This document shows, in pieces, positions 55,989 through 64,000 of a stretch of DNA of 64,000 nucleotides. The DNA is taken from contig NZ_VWNA01000001.1 in assembly GCF_009600605.1 (NCBI RefSeq), forward strand, positions 620,001-684,000, read 5' to 3'. The DNA is from Segnochrobactrum spirostomi (GTDB taxonomy: Bacteria > Pseudomonadota > Alphaproteobacteria > Rhizobiales > Segnochrobactraceae). Within the stretch, counting starts at the first letter, position 1. The number at the start of each line of letters is the position of its first letter. A program made the position numbers and the translations under genes. The notes below the pieces were generated by a model that saw nothing but the letters and a program-made list of their open reading frames with translations, had not been told where the DNA came from and ran no database searches.

Positions 55989-57875
55989 ATGCTCTCGATC
56001 TCCGACGTCACCTACCGCATCGCCGGCCGCACCCTGATCGACCACGCTTCGCTCGTGGTGCCATCGCGTGCGCGCATCGGCCTCGTCGGCCGCAACGGCA
56101 CCGGCAAGACGACCCTGTTCAAGCTCGTGACGGGGGAGATTGCGCCGGAATCGGGAGCGATCGCGCTGGCCCGAGGGCTCAAGATCGGTCAAGTCGCCCA
56201 GGAGGCGCCCGGCACCGACGAGACGCTGATGGAGGTGGTGCTTAAGGCCGACCGCGAGCGCGTGGCGCTGCTCGCCGAGGCCGAGACGGCGACCGACCCG
56301 CAGCGCATCGCCGAGATCCAGCTCCGCCTCGCCGATATCGGCTCGCATTCGGCGGAGGCGCGCGCGGGTGCGATTCTCTCCGGCCTCGGCTTCGATGCGG
56401 CCGCCCAACAGCGGCCGTGCCGATCGTTCTCCGGCGGCTGGCGCATGCGCGTCGCCCTCGCCGGCGTCCTGTTCGCCGAACCCGACTTCCTGCTCCTCGA
56501 CGAGCCAACCAACTATCTCGACCTCGAAGGGACGCTGTGGCTCGAGAATTATCTCGGCCGCTACCCGCACACCGTCATCCTGATCAGCCACGATCGCGAC
56601 CTGCTCAACCGGGTCGTGGACACCATCGTTCACCTCGATCAGGGCAAGCTCGTCTCCTATCGCGGCGGCTACGACAGCTTCGAGCGCCAGCGCAGCGAAG
56701 CGCAGATCCTCGCCCGCAAGGCGGCCGACAAGCAGGAACTCGAGCGCAAGCACCTGCAATCTTTCGTCGATCGCTTCCGCGCCAAGGCGACCAAGGCACG
56801 CCAGGCGCAGTCCCGCCTGAAGCGGCTCGAGAAGATGGAGCCGATTGCAGCCATCGTGGACGGCGAGGTGAAGCCGTTCGTGTTCCCCAAGGCCGAGGGC
56901 CGGGTCGCGCCCCCGATCCTGACCGCGGAGCGGGTCGTGGCAGGCTACGAACCCGGCAAGCCGATCCTGTCACGCCTCACCCTGCGCATCGACGACGACG
57001 ACCGCATCGCGTTGCTCGGCCCGAACGGCAACGGCAAATCGACCTTCGCCAAGCTGATCGCCGGCAAGCTCGCGCCGCAGGACGGCACGCTCGTGCGCGC
57101 CTCCAAGCTCAAGGTCGCCTATTTCGCCCAGCATCAGCTCGACGAACTCATCCCCTCCGAGAGCGCCGTCGCCCACGTGCGACGCCGCATGGTCGGCGCC
57201 CCGGAGGCCAGGGTGCGCGCCCGCGTCGACCAGTTCGGGCTCGCCACCGACCGCATGGACACGCCAGCGGGAGAACTTTCCGGCGGCGAGAAGGCGCGCC
57301 TGCTGATGGGCCTCGCCACCTTCGACGGTGCCAACCTCCTCATCCTCGACGAGCCGACGAACCATCTCGACGTCGACAGCCGCGCCGCCCTCGTCGAGGC
57401 GATCAACGATTTCGACGGCGCCGTCATCCTCATCAGCCACGACCCGAACCTGCTCGAAGCCTGCGCCGACCGGCTGTGGCTCGTGGCTGACGGCACGGTC
57501 GCGCCCTACGACGGCGATCTCGACGATTATCGCCGCCTGGTGCTCGCCCGCGCCGGCGCCGGTCCGGGCCGCGCCGAGGGACGGGACGAGGCGAAGGAAA
57601 GCGCGCAGGACCGCCGCCGCAACGCGGCCGAGAAGCGCGCCCAGCTCGCCCCGCTGCGCAAGGAGATCCAGGCGATCGAGAAGGCCATGGAGAAATTGCG
57701 CGCCGACATCGCCAAGCTCGACGCGGCGCTCGCCGACCCGGCCCTGTTCACCAAGGACGCCGCCCGCGGCACCAAGCTCTCCAAGGAGCGCGCCGACACC
57801 GTCAAGGCGCTCGAAACCGCCGAGGAGCGCTGGCTCGAATTGTCGGAAAGCTACGAGCAGGCGGCGGCGCAGTAG
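55989..57875 (+). CDS. ABC-F family ATPase (Uup/YheS-like)
   Basis: 628-residue soluble tandem ABC protein, no membrane segments. Walker A: 'VGRNGTGKTTLFKLVTG' and 'LGPNGNGKSTFAKLIAG'. Signatures: 'SFSGGWRMRVALA' and 'LSGGEKARLLMGLA'. Walker B: 'FLLLDEPTNYLD' and 'LLILDEPTNHLD'. The ABC-F linker with 'RFRAKATKARQAQSRLKRLE' (interdomain helix, ~250-280) and a C-terminal coiled coil (~520-625) are present. ABC-F proteins act in the ribosomal E site to relieve stalling or in resistance. The start ATG 55989 ('MLSISDVTYRIAG') fits the family. Confidence 0.93.
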   Translation: MLSISDVTYRIAGRTLIDHASLVVPSRARIGLVGRNGTGKTTLFKLVTGEIAPESGAIALARGLKIGQVAQEAPGTDETLMEVVLKADRERVALLAEAETATDPQRIAEIQLRLADIGSHSAEARAGAILSGLGFDAAAQQRPCRSFSGGWRMRVALAGVLFAEPDFLLLDEPTNYLDLEGTLWLENYLGRYPHTVILISHDRDLLNRVVDTIVHLDQGKLVSYRGGYDSFERQRSEAQILARKAADKQELERKHLQSFVDRFRAKATKARQAQSRLKRLEKMEPIAAIVDGEVKPFVFPKAEGRVAPPILTAERVVAGYEPGKPILSRLTLRIDDDDRIALLGPNGNGKSTFAKLIAGKLAPQDGTLVRASKLKVAYFAQHQLDELIPSESAVAHVRRRMVGAPEARVRARVDQFGLATDRMDTPAGELSGGEKARLLMGLATFDGANLLILDEPTNHLDVDSRAALVEAINDFDGAVILISHDPNLLEACADRLWLVADGTVAPYDGDLDDYRRLVLARAGAGPGRAEGRDEAKESAQDRRRNAAEKRAQLAPLRKEIQAIEKAMEKLRADIAKLDAALADPALFTKDAARGTKLSKERADTVKALETAEERWLELSESYEQAAAQ

Positions 57876-57883
57876 GAGCGCCG

Positions 57884-58597
57884 TCAAGCCCCGATCGAGG
57901 CGAGATAGGCTTCCGCGATCGCGCGCATGCGGGCGGCGTCGAAGGCGGGACCATGGCCGCCGTGGACGATGCCGACCGGGAGCCTCCGCAGCCGCTCCAT
58001 CGTCGCCGCATAGACGGCGCGGTCACTGCCGGGCAGATCGTCGACGAGGGTGCCGACATAGATCGCGTCGCCGGAGAAGAACGTGCCGTCGCGTTCGTCG
58101 AGAAGGCCGATCGAACCCGGCGAATGGCCCGGCAGGTGCAGCACGGTGAACCGCCGGTTTCCGAGATCGATCGTGTCGCCCTCTCCGACCACGCGCGTCA
58201 GCGGCGCCGGGGCGATGGAATAGTCGGCGATGGTCCAGCCGGGTGACGGCGCCGCGGCGACCGGCTCGGCGATTGCACGATAGAGATGCGCGAGCGTGCC
58301 GTCGTCGGCCATGGTCGCGAAGGCCTCGGCCTCGGCGGCGTGGCCGAGACGGTCGGCATATTCATGGAACGAGCCGACGTGATCGACGTGGACGTGGGTC
58401 GCGAGCGCGATGACCGGCCGCCCTTCGTCCGGAACGGCCGCGGACAAGCTCTTAAGGCCGGTGCCGAAATCGATCTGGAGGTCGGCATCCCGACCGCGGA
58501 CACGGTAGAGGTTGGCGCGGAAGAAGCGGTGAACGGCCGGCTCGACGACGAGATCGATGCCCTCGCCGACCAGCGTTCGTTCAAACCAGGCCGCCAT
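57884..58597 (-). CDS. MBL-fold metallo-hydrolase
   Basis: 237-residue metallo-beta-lactamase-fold hydrolase. The metal motif HxHxDH is in 'ATHVHVDHVGSFH', later ligands in 'VLHLPGHSPGSIGLLD', 'FFSGDAIYVG' and 'GIVHGGHGPAFD'. The substrate is unknown; glyoxalase II-like or lactonase-like members share this design. It lies 24 bases downstream of gatA on the same strand, so is likely co-transcribed, and is convergent with the ABC-F gene (8 bases between stops). Confidence 0.88.
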   Translation of the reverse strand: MAAWFERTLVGEGIDLVVEPAVHRFFRANLYRVRGRDADLQIDFGTGLKSLSAAVPDEGRPVIALATHVHVDHVGSFHEYADRLGHAAEAEAFATMADDGTLAHLYRAIAEPVAAAPSPGWTIADYSIAPAPLTRVVGEGDTIDLGNRRFTVLHLPGHSPGSIGLLDERDGTFFSGDAIYVGTLVDDLPGSDRAVYAATMERLRRLPVGIVHGGHGPAFDAARMRAIAEAYLASIGA

Positions 58598-58621
58598 GCC
58601 CGCGCCCTACCCGTGCGCGGC

Positions 58622-60100
58622 TCAGGCCCACCAGTGGGCCGGCTCGAAGCGGCCGGCGGCGCGCTCGAGGGCACCGGCGAGGGAGAACAGCGTCTCCTCG
58701 CCGAACGGCCGGCCGATGAGCTGGAGGCCGAGGGGCAGCCCCGAGCCCGACAGCCCCGCGGGCACCGAGATGCCGGGCAGGCCCGCCATGTTCACCGTGA
58801 TGGTGAAGACGTCGTTGAGATACATCTCGACCGGAGAGGCGGTCGCGTTCGCCCCGATCGGGAAGGCCGGCGACGGCGTCGCCGGGGCGAGGACCGCATC
58901 GACGCCGGCGCTGAAGGCGTCGTCGAAGTCCTTCTTGATGAGGGTGCGCACGCGCTGCGCGCGGGCATAATAGGCGTCGTAGTAGCCGGCCGAGAGCACG
59001 TAGGTGCCGATCATGACGCGGCGGCGAACCTCGGCGCCGAAGCCGGCGGCGCGCGACTTCTCGTAGAGCCCGTTGATGTCGTCGGCCGGGACGCGCAGGC
59101 CGTAGCGCACGCCGTCATAACGGGCGAGGTTCGAGGAGGCCTCGGCCGGTGCGACGATGTAATAGGCCGGCAGCGCCATGCGAGTGTGCGGCAGCGAGAT
59201 GTCGACGATCTCCGCGCCGGCATCTTTCAGCCACGCCTTGCCCTGGTCCCACAGCGCCACGATCTCGTCCGACATGCCGTCGACGCGATATTCCGCGGGA
59301 ATGCCGATCCGCAGTCCCTTGAGGCTCGCGCCGAGCGCCGCCTCGTAATCGGGCACCGGCAGATCGACCGAGGTCGAATCCTTCGGGTCGAAGCCGGCCA
59401 TGGCCTTGAGCAGGATCGCGGCGTCGCGCACGTCGCGGGCGATCGGGCCGGCCTGATCGAGCGACGAGGCGTAAGCGATGATGCCCCAGCGCGAGCAGCG
59501 GCCGTAGGTCGGCTTGATGCCGACGGTGCCGGTCAGCGCGGCCGGCTGGCGGATCGAGCCGCCGGTATCGGTCGCGGTCGCCCCTGCGCAGAGGCGGGCG
59601 GCGACGGCCGCCGCCGAGCCGCCGGACGAACCGCCCGGCACCAGAGGCGTGTCGTCGCCGGTGCGGCGCCAGGGGTTGACCACGGGTCCGAACGCCGAGC
59701 TCTCGTTCGAGGAGCCCATGGCGAACTCGTCGCAGTTGAGCTTGCCGAGGAGCACCGCGCCGGCCTCCCACAGCCGCGCGGTCACGGTCGATTCATAGGG
59801 CGGCACGAACTCGCCGAGGATGCGCGAACAGGCGGTCGTGCGCACACCCTCGGTGGCGTACATGTCCTTGACGCCGAGCGGGATGCCTTCGAGCGGACCC
59901 GCCGCACCGCCGCGGATACGCTCGTCCGAGGCGTCGGCCATCCGGCGCGCCACGTCCGGCGTCTCGAGCACGTAGGCATTGAGGGCGCGGCCCGCTTCCG
60001 CCGCCGCGAGATAGGCGTCGGTCAGCTCGCGCGCGGTGAAGTCCCCGGCGGTGAGGCCGGCGCGGGCTTCGGCGATCGAAAGGGCGGTGAGCTCGGTCAT
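58622..60100 (-). CDS. gatA: Asp-tRNA(Asn)/Glu-tRNA(Gln) amidotransferase subunit A
   Basis: 492-residue amidase-signature protein, the glutaminase half of GatCAB, which converts misacylated Glu-tRNA(Gln) or Asp-tRNA(Asn). The Ser-cisSer-Lys triad is in '[15 protein letters not shown]' (Lys), '[15 protein letters not shown]' (cis-Ser) and '[16 protein letters not shown]' (nucleophile Ser). The ATG at 60100 is used; a TTG six bases upstream is in frame. gatC is 62 bases upstream; gatB is not in the window, as is common. Confidence 0.96.
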   Translation of the reverse strand: MTELTALSIAEARAGLTAGDFTARELTDAYLAAAEAGRALNAYVLETPDVARRMADASDERIRGGAAGPLEGIPLGVKDMYATEGVRTTACSRILGEFVPPYESTVTARLWEAGAVLLGKLNCDEFAMGSSNESSAFGPVVNPWRRTGDDTPLVPGGSSGGSAAAVAARLCAGATATDTGGSIRQPAALTGTVGIKPTYGRCSRWGIIAYASSLDQAGPIARDVRDAAILLKAMAGFDPKDSTSVDLPVPDYEAALGASLKGLRIGIPAEYRVDGMSDEIVALWDQGKAWLKDAGAEIVDISLPHTRMALPAYYIVAPAEASSNLARYDGVRYGLRVPADDINGLYEKSRAAGFGAEVRRRVMIGTYVLSAGYYDAYYARAQRVRTLIKKDFDDAFSAGVDAVLAPATPSPAFPIGANATASPVEMYLNDVFTITVNMAGLPGISVPAGLSGSGLPLGLQLIGRPFGEETLFSLAGALERAAGRFEPAHWWA

Positions 60101-60162
60101 CTTCAAATCCGGTCAGGCGCGAAGGCGTCGATGGGCGGTCGGATACGGGCGCGGGCCGCGCC

Positions 60163-60450
60163 TCACTCGACCACCTTGGGCACCAGGAAATAGCCGTCCT
60201 CGGAGAGCGGCGCGTTGGCGAGCACCTTCTCCTGGATGCCGCCGTCGGTTACCACGTCCGGACGCATGCGCAGGGCGTGGGCGACCACGGACGTCATCGG
60301 CTCCACGCCGTCGACGTTCACGGTCGACAATTCCTCGACGAAACCCAGGATGGAATTGAGCTCGCCGACGAGACGCGCGGCCTCGTCCTCGGTGACGGCG
60401 ATGCGCGCGAGGTGGGCGACCTGGGCAACGGTACGGGCATCGACCGACAT
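60163..60450 (-). CDS. gatC: Asp-tRNA(Asn)/Glu-tRNA(Gln) amidotransferase subunit C
   Basis: 95-residue GatC, which wraps around GatA and stabilises the GatCAB complex. '[20 protein letters not shown]', '[20 protein letters not shown]' and the C-terminal '[19 protein letters not shown]' are characteristic. The start ATG at 60450 gives 'MSVDARTV', the normal N-terminus. Transcribed together with gatA. Confidence 0.96.
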   Translation of the reverse strand: MSVDARTVAQVAHLARIAVTEDEAARLVGELNSILGFVEELSTVNVDGVEPMTSVVAHALRMRPDVVTDGGIQEKVLANAPLSEDGYFLVPKVVE

Positions 60451-60486
60451 GGGCGCTCGGCTCCAGCTTCGAACGGGACTGCTCAT

Positions 60487-60522
60487 AAAAAACGACGCCC
60501 GGCTATAGCACCGGGCGTCGTT
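60487..60522 (-). terminator. Rho-independent terminator of the UPF0173 gene
   Basis: AACGACGCCCGG and CCGGGCGTCGTT form a perfect 12-bp stem with an 8-base loop, followed on the minus strand by a T6 tract. It separates the leftward UPF0173 gene from gatC. Confidence 0.9.
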
Positions 60523-60571
60523 GCGAAACAACGTCGAAGCACGGGCGGCGCCATCCTGCCGCCCGTCCGCG

Positions 60572-61288
60572 TCACACCGCCGGGTCGAGCGCCTCGAAGG
60601 CCACGCCGCGCTCCGGCACATAGACGATCGCGCGGCTTCCCGACATGTCCTCGACGAACTCGTCCGCGCTCTGCGCGAGCAGCGGGAAGGTGCCGTAATG
60701 GCAGGGGATCACCTTCTTGAAGTTGAAGAAGCGCGAGCAGGCGTAGGCGGCGGTCTTCGCGCTCATGGTGAAGCGGTCGCCGATCGGCACGATGCCGATG
60801 TCGGGGCGGTGCAGTTCGTCGATCAGCTTCATGTCGCTGAAGAGGTCGGTGTCGCCCATGTGGTAGAGGGTCGGCTGGCCGTGGGCCTTGATGACGATGC
60901 CGAGCGGGTTGCCCATGTAGACGGCCCGGCCGTCCGGCCCTTCGATCGCCGAGGAATGCAGAGCCGGGGTGAAGGTCACGGTGAAGGCGCCGAGCGAGAC
61001 GGTGCCGCCGGTGTTGCCCATGTCGAGTTTCTCGACGCCCTGGGAGCCGAGCCAGCCGACGATCTCGGGATTGGCGACGACGGTCGCGCCGGTCTTCTTG
61101 GCGATGGCGACGGTATCGCCGACATGATCGCCGTGGCCGTGGGTCAGCACGATGTGGGTGACGCCGGCGCTCGCCGCGTCGACGCTGCCGGGAAAGGTCG
61201 GATTGCCGGTGAAGAAGGGATCGATGAGGATCTTGGCGTCGGGGATTTCGACGCGGAAAGCGGAGTGTCCGAACCACGTGATCTGCAT
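60572..61288 (-). CDS. UPF0173 metal-dependent hydrolase
   Basis: 238-residue MBL-fold protein of the UPF0173 (YtkL-like) family. '[20 protein letters not shown]', the metal motif '[20 protein letters not shown]', '[15 protein letters not shown]' and '[17 protein letters not shown]' are the family marks. The substrate is not known. In Hyphomicrobiales it commonly lies next to gatCA and ruvX, as here. It ends at a strong terminator. Confidence 0.92.
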   Translation of the reverse strand: MQITWFGHSAFRVEIPDAKILIDPFFTGNPTFPGSVDAASAGVTHIVLTHGHGDHVGDTVAIAKKTGATVVANPEIVGWLGSQGVEKLDMGNTGGTVSLGAFTVTFTPALHSSAIEGPDGRAVYMGNPLGIVIKAHGQPTLYHMGDTDLFSDMKLIDELHRPDIGIVPIGDRFTMSAKTAAYACSRFFNFKKVIPCHYGTFPLLAQSADEFVEDMSGSRAIVYVPERGVAFEALDPAV

Positions 61289-61533
61289 GGGATCTCCTGT
61301 CGGGGTTGGCGGCCGGCAGCCGCCCGCGGATAGGGCGGAGGGAATGGCCGAGGCGGGCCTCGAAGCGCTCCGCGTGACCGGCGGGGCCGTCGGTCTGCGC
61401 GCGATGCCCTCCGCATGACGCGGCGCAATATAGTGCCCTTCGCGCCTGCGGCAACAGAGCGAAGCCGTGACGAGAGCAGAGCCGGCGAAGCGCCGCTCTC
61501 GTGCGGCGGCCCGCGGCGTGATAGCGCTCTCTC

Positions 61534-62061
61534 ATGACAACGCCCCCTTCCCCCGCCGCGCCGCTGTCCAATCCGGACGATTTCGCCCCCCGGCTCGCCC
61601 CCGGCGCCCGGCTGATCGGCATCGATCTCGGCACGCGCACGATCGGCCTCGCCCTCTCCGACGTGGAGCGCCGGATCGCGACGCCGCTCGAGACCATCAA
61701 GCGGGTGAAGTTCACCGCCGATGCCGCGCGGCTCCTTGCGCTCGCCGAGACGCATCGGGTCGGCGGCTTCGTGATCGGCCTGCCGCTCAACATGGACGGC
61801 TCGCAGGGTCCGCGGGTGCAATCGACCAAGGCCTTCGTTCGCAATCTGAGCACGCTCGATTCGCGGCCCGTGCTCTATTGGGACGAGCGGCTCTCGACGG
61901 TCGCGGTGACGCGCACCCTCCTGGAGGCCGATGCCTCCCGCGCGCGGCGCGCCCAACTCGTGGATAAGATGGCCGCGGCCTACCTCCTGCAGGGCGCGCT
62001 CGACCGCCTGCAAGCCATCGCCGCCGCGACCCGGGACGACGAAGAACCGGGCGGCTTCTGA
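61534..62061 (+). CDS. ruvX: Putative Holliday junction resolvase / pre-16S rRNA nuclease RuvX (YqgF)
   Basis: 175-residue RNase H-fold nuclease. '[17 protein letters not shown]' carries the first catalytic Asp, '[17 protein letters not shown]' the Glu-replacing region, and '[19 protein letters not shown]' plus '[12 protein letters not shown]' complete the active site. E. coli YqgF processes the 5' end of 16S rRNA. There is an N-terminal extension of ~20 Pro-rich residues; the ATG at 61534 is the first start after the promoter region. The 245-base spacer to the divergent UPF0173 gene shows nothing specific. Confidence 0.95.
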   Translation: MTTPPSPAAPLSNPDDFAPRLAPGARLIGIDLGTRTIGLALSDVERRIATPLETIKRVKFTADAARLLALAETHRVGGFVIGLPLNMDGSQGPRVQSTKAFVRNLSTLDSRPVLYWDERLSTVAVTRTLLEADASRARRAQLVDKMAAAYLLQGALDRLQAIAAATRDDEEPGGF

Positions 62062-62194
62062 CGCAGGCGGCCGGTGACCTCGTCCGGCATCTTGCCTCCC
62101 GTCCGGCGCCGCGGCCTCGTCGCGCTTGCGCCCCGCACCGCTCCGGCGACAAGATCGGGCGCTGCCCGTTTCCTTCCAACGCGTCCTCAGGCCC

Positions 62195-63178
62195 ATGCTC
62201 TTTCTCGATGATGGTCCCGCGATCCTCCTCGTCGCGCTCGGGCTCGACGCCGTGGTCGGCGATCCGCCCTGGCTGTGGCGCCGGCTGCCCCATCCGGTCG
62301 CGCTGATCGGCCGGGCGATCGGCGCCGCCGACCGCGGCCTCAACGACGCCCGCCTGCCCTTCGCGACGCGGCGGCGGCGCGGCGGCCTCGCCTTCGCCGG
62401 CATTCTCCTCGCCGGCATCGCCGCCGCGGCCTTCGTCGAGGCGGTGTTCGCGGAATTGCCGTGGCCGATCGGCAGCGTCTTGATCGCCATCTTGGGCGCG
62501 ATCTTCCTCGCCCAGCGCTCGCTCTACGATCACGTCCACGTCGTCGAAGCACCGCTCGCCGACGGCAACCTCGCCGCCGCCCGCTCCGCCGTTTCCCACG
62601 TCGTCGGGCGCGACACCGCCCGTCTCGACGAAGCCGGCATCGCACGCGCGGCGATCGAGACGACGGCCGAGAGCTTCTGCGACGGGGTGGTGGCGCCGGC
62701 CTTCTGGTTCGCCCTGTTCGGGCTTCCGGGCATCGTCGCCTACAAGATCATCAACACCGCCGATTCGATGATCGGCCACGACGACGCGCGCCATCGCGCC
62801 TTCGGCTTCTTCGCAGCCAAGACAGACGACCTCGTCAACCTCATCCCTGCCCGCCTGTCCGGCGCGCTCGTCGCGCTCGCCGCGCCGCTCGCCCGCGGGC
62901 GGATCGGGCACGCCTTCTCGATCATGCTGCGCGACGCGCCGAAGCATGCCTCGCCGAACGCCGGCTGGCCGGAGGCGGCGATGGCCGGCGGCCTCGACGT
63001 CGCCCTGCTCGGGCCGACGCCCTATGGCGGCGAACTGACGGACAAGGCCTGGCTCAATCCCGAGGGTCGCCGCGAGGCCGGCGCCCGCGACATCCGCCGT
63101 GGGCTGCGCGTTTATCTCGGCGCGGCGGCGCTCCATGCCCTGCTGTGGGCGATCGTCGCGGCGATCGCAGCGCTCTGA
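62195..63178 (+). CDS. cbiB: Adenosylcobinamide-phosphate synthase
   Basis: 327-residue integral membrane protein (CbiB/CobD) that attaches aminopropanol (phosphate) to adenosylcobyric acid in cobalamin synthesis. 'ALGLDAVVGDPPWLWRRLPH', 'AIETTAESFCDGVVAPAFWF', 'YKIINTADSMIGHDDARHRA' and 'APKHASPNAGWPEAAMAG' are diagnostic. The start is ATG 62195. In the Pseudomonas/Brucella nomenclature this gene is cobD. It is convergent with cobQ (6 bases between stops), so a cobalamin gene cluster probably continues beyond the right edge. Confidence 0.96.
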   Translation: MLFLDDGPAILLVALGLDAVVGDPPWLWRRLPHPVALIGRAIGAADRGLNDARLPFATRRRRGGLAFAGILLAGIAAAAFVEAVFAELPWPIGSVLIAILGAIFLAQRSLYDHVHVVEAPLADGNLAAARSAVSHVVGRDTARLDEAGIARAAIETTAESFCDGVVAPAFWFALFGLPGIVAYKIINTADSMIGHDDARHRAFGFFAAKTDDLVNLIPARLSGALVALAAPLARGRIGHAFSIMLRDAPKHASPNAGWPEAAMAGGLDVALLGPTPYGGELTDKAWLNPEGRREAGARDIRRGLRVYLGAAALHALLWAIVAAIAAL

Positions 63179-63184
63179 CCGCGC

Positions 63185-64000
63185 TCACGCCCCGCGGCTG
63201 CGGGCGATCGCAAGGATGCGCCCGAGATCGAGATGAGCTTCGAGATGATCGGCGAGCGCGTCGAGCGCCGCCTCGACGGCCTCGTCATAGGCGAAGTCCG
63301 ACGCGACCCCGAGCCCGGCGAGAAAGCGCGCGCGGAACCCATCCGCCGAAAAGAGACCGTGGGCATAGGTGCCGGCGACCCGTCCATCCGCCGACACCGC
63401 GCCGTCGGGCCGCCCCTCGATCTCGACGAACGGCCGGGCACAATCGGGGCCTTGGGTGCGGCCGAGATGGATCTCGTAGCCCTCGATGGGCGTATTCGTT
63501 GCGACGTCGCGGCCGCGCACCGGCCGGGTCACCTTGTCGCCGCCAAGCACGGTCTCGACATCGAGCAGACCGAGCCCCGGCACGGTCCCGGCCCGCCCCT
63601 CGACCCCGTCCGGGTCGGCGATGGTGCGCCCGAGCATCTGGTAGCCGCCGCAGAGCCCGACGACCCGTCCGCCGCGGCGGACATGGGCGGCGAGATCGAC
63701 GTCCCAGCCCTGGGCGCGGAGAAAGGCGAGGTCGCCGATCGTCGCCTTCGAGCCCGGCAACACGACGAGGCCGGTTTCCGCCGGCAGGGCCTCGCCGGGG
63801 GCGAGGAAGCGCACCCGCACGCCCGGCTCGCCGCGCAGGGGATCGAGATCGTCGAAATTCGCCATTCGCGACAGCATCGGCACGACGACGAGAAGACCGC
63901 CCTCGCCGCCCGAGCGCGCGGCCGCGGCGAGGGAGAGCGCGTCCTCGGCCGGCAGGCGGGCGGCGTCGGGCAGCCACGGCACGAGGCCGAGCGCCGGCCA
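63185..64000 (-). CDS. cobQ: Cobyric acid synthase CobQ, C-terminal part (continues past the window)
   Basis: The last 271 codons of CobQ/CbiP, which amidates four side chains of adenosylcobyrinate a,c-diamide with glutamine. The frame is open through base 64000. '[20 protein letters not shown]' and '[18 protein letters not shown]' lead into the class I glutamine amidotransferase domain, with the catalytic Cys in '[12 protein letters not shown]' and the His in '[14 protein letters not shown]'. The N-terminal ATPase domain lies outside the window; the GTG at 63982 is internal. Confidence 0.95.
   Translation of the reverse strand, partial: WPALGLVPWLPDAARLPAEDALSLAAAARSGGEGGLLVVVPMLSRMANFDDLDPLRGEPGVRVRFLAPGEALPAETGLVVLPGSKATIGDLAFLRAQGWDVDLAAHVRRGGRVVGLCGGYQMLGRTIADPDGVEGRAGTVPGLGLLDVETVLGGDKVTRPVRGRDVATNTPIEGYEIHLGRTQGPDCARPFVEIEGRPDGAVSADGRVAGTYAHGLFSADGFRARFLAGLGVASDFAYDEAVEAALDALADHLEAHLDLGRILAIARSRGA

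Noticed and set aside
58286-60193. 635-codon plus-strand open frame opposite gatA and the MBL gene
   Set aside because: It spans two real minus-strand genes and a spacer; Arg/Gly-rich shadow frame.
61787-63136. 449-codon minus-strand frame opposite ruvX and cbiB
   Set aside because: Covers two clear plus-strand genes; composition is that of a GC-bias shadow.

Overview
The window is a GC-rich chromosomal segment of an alphaproteobacterium, almost certainly of the order Hyphomicrobiales (Rhizobiales). The evidence is the set of housekeeping neighbourhoods typical of that order (valS-popZ-tolC-pcm beside uvrA; coaD-ppiA-ppiB-queA; sfsA-map-radC), a DUF1127 micro-gene, a PopZ/DUF2497 polar organiser, an alphaproteobacterial-type SOS box in front of uvrA, EcfG-type general-stress promoters and a small CCCCTCATCC...GGGGAGAAGG palindromic repeat common in rhizobial genomes. 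I see no phage, IS element, CRISPR array, rRNA or tRNA gene.

Layout. 1-3.4 kb: the end of a CPA2-type cation/proton antiporter, glycogen synthase glgA, a DUF3309 micro-protein and a VapBC toxin-antitoxin pair. 3.4-18.4 kb: valS (with an apparent 1-base frameshift), popZ, tolC, a Pcm-like methyltransferase, uvrA, DUF1127, a ClC chloride/proton antiporter, a DEAD-box RNA helicase, a degenerate GGDEF protein and a TfoX_N protein. 18.5-20.9 kb: two divergent citrate-synthase-family genes, one fused to a DNA-binding HTH, separated by an AT-rich repeat region. 20.9-30.8 kb: queA, two cyclophilins, coaD, a possible sRNA or leader, nagA, RDD membrane protein, bpt, malic enzyme, a HAD phosphatase and an aldo/keto reductase. 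30.9-33.2 kb: a stress island (DJ-1/PfpI-like, KGG repeat protein, two DUF883-like proteins, DUF2934/H1-like protein) with back-to-back EcfG-like promoters. 33.4-36.2 kb: an ABC importer of the TrpXYZ type. 36.2-39.5 kb: a Phd/VapC pair, then sfsA, map, radC.

39.7-44.1 kb holds the most interesting module: circularly permuted ATP-grasp, alpha-E protein, a transglutaminase-like protein that has lost its cysteine, and the proteasome-like Anbu peptidase. Such clusters are predicted peptide-ligation/peptidase systems of unknown substrate. It is followed by an RHH/ParE pair, a cytoplasmic molybdopterin oxidoreductase, and a divergent LodA/LodB-like pair (a Tat-exported cysteine-tryptophylquinone oxidase with its flavoprotein maturase).

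50-64 kb is mostly housekeeping and stress: ndk, an MFS transporter, DinB-GNAT-RidA, a CHASE3 hybrid histidine kinase, an ABC-F ATPase, an MBL-fold hydrolase, gatA and gatC, a UPF0173 hydrolase, ruvX, cbiB and the C-terminal part of cobQ.

All functional calls come from reading the translated sequence by eye; no database search was run.
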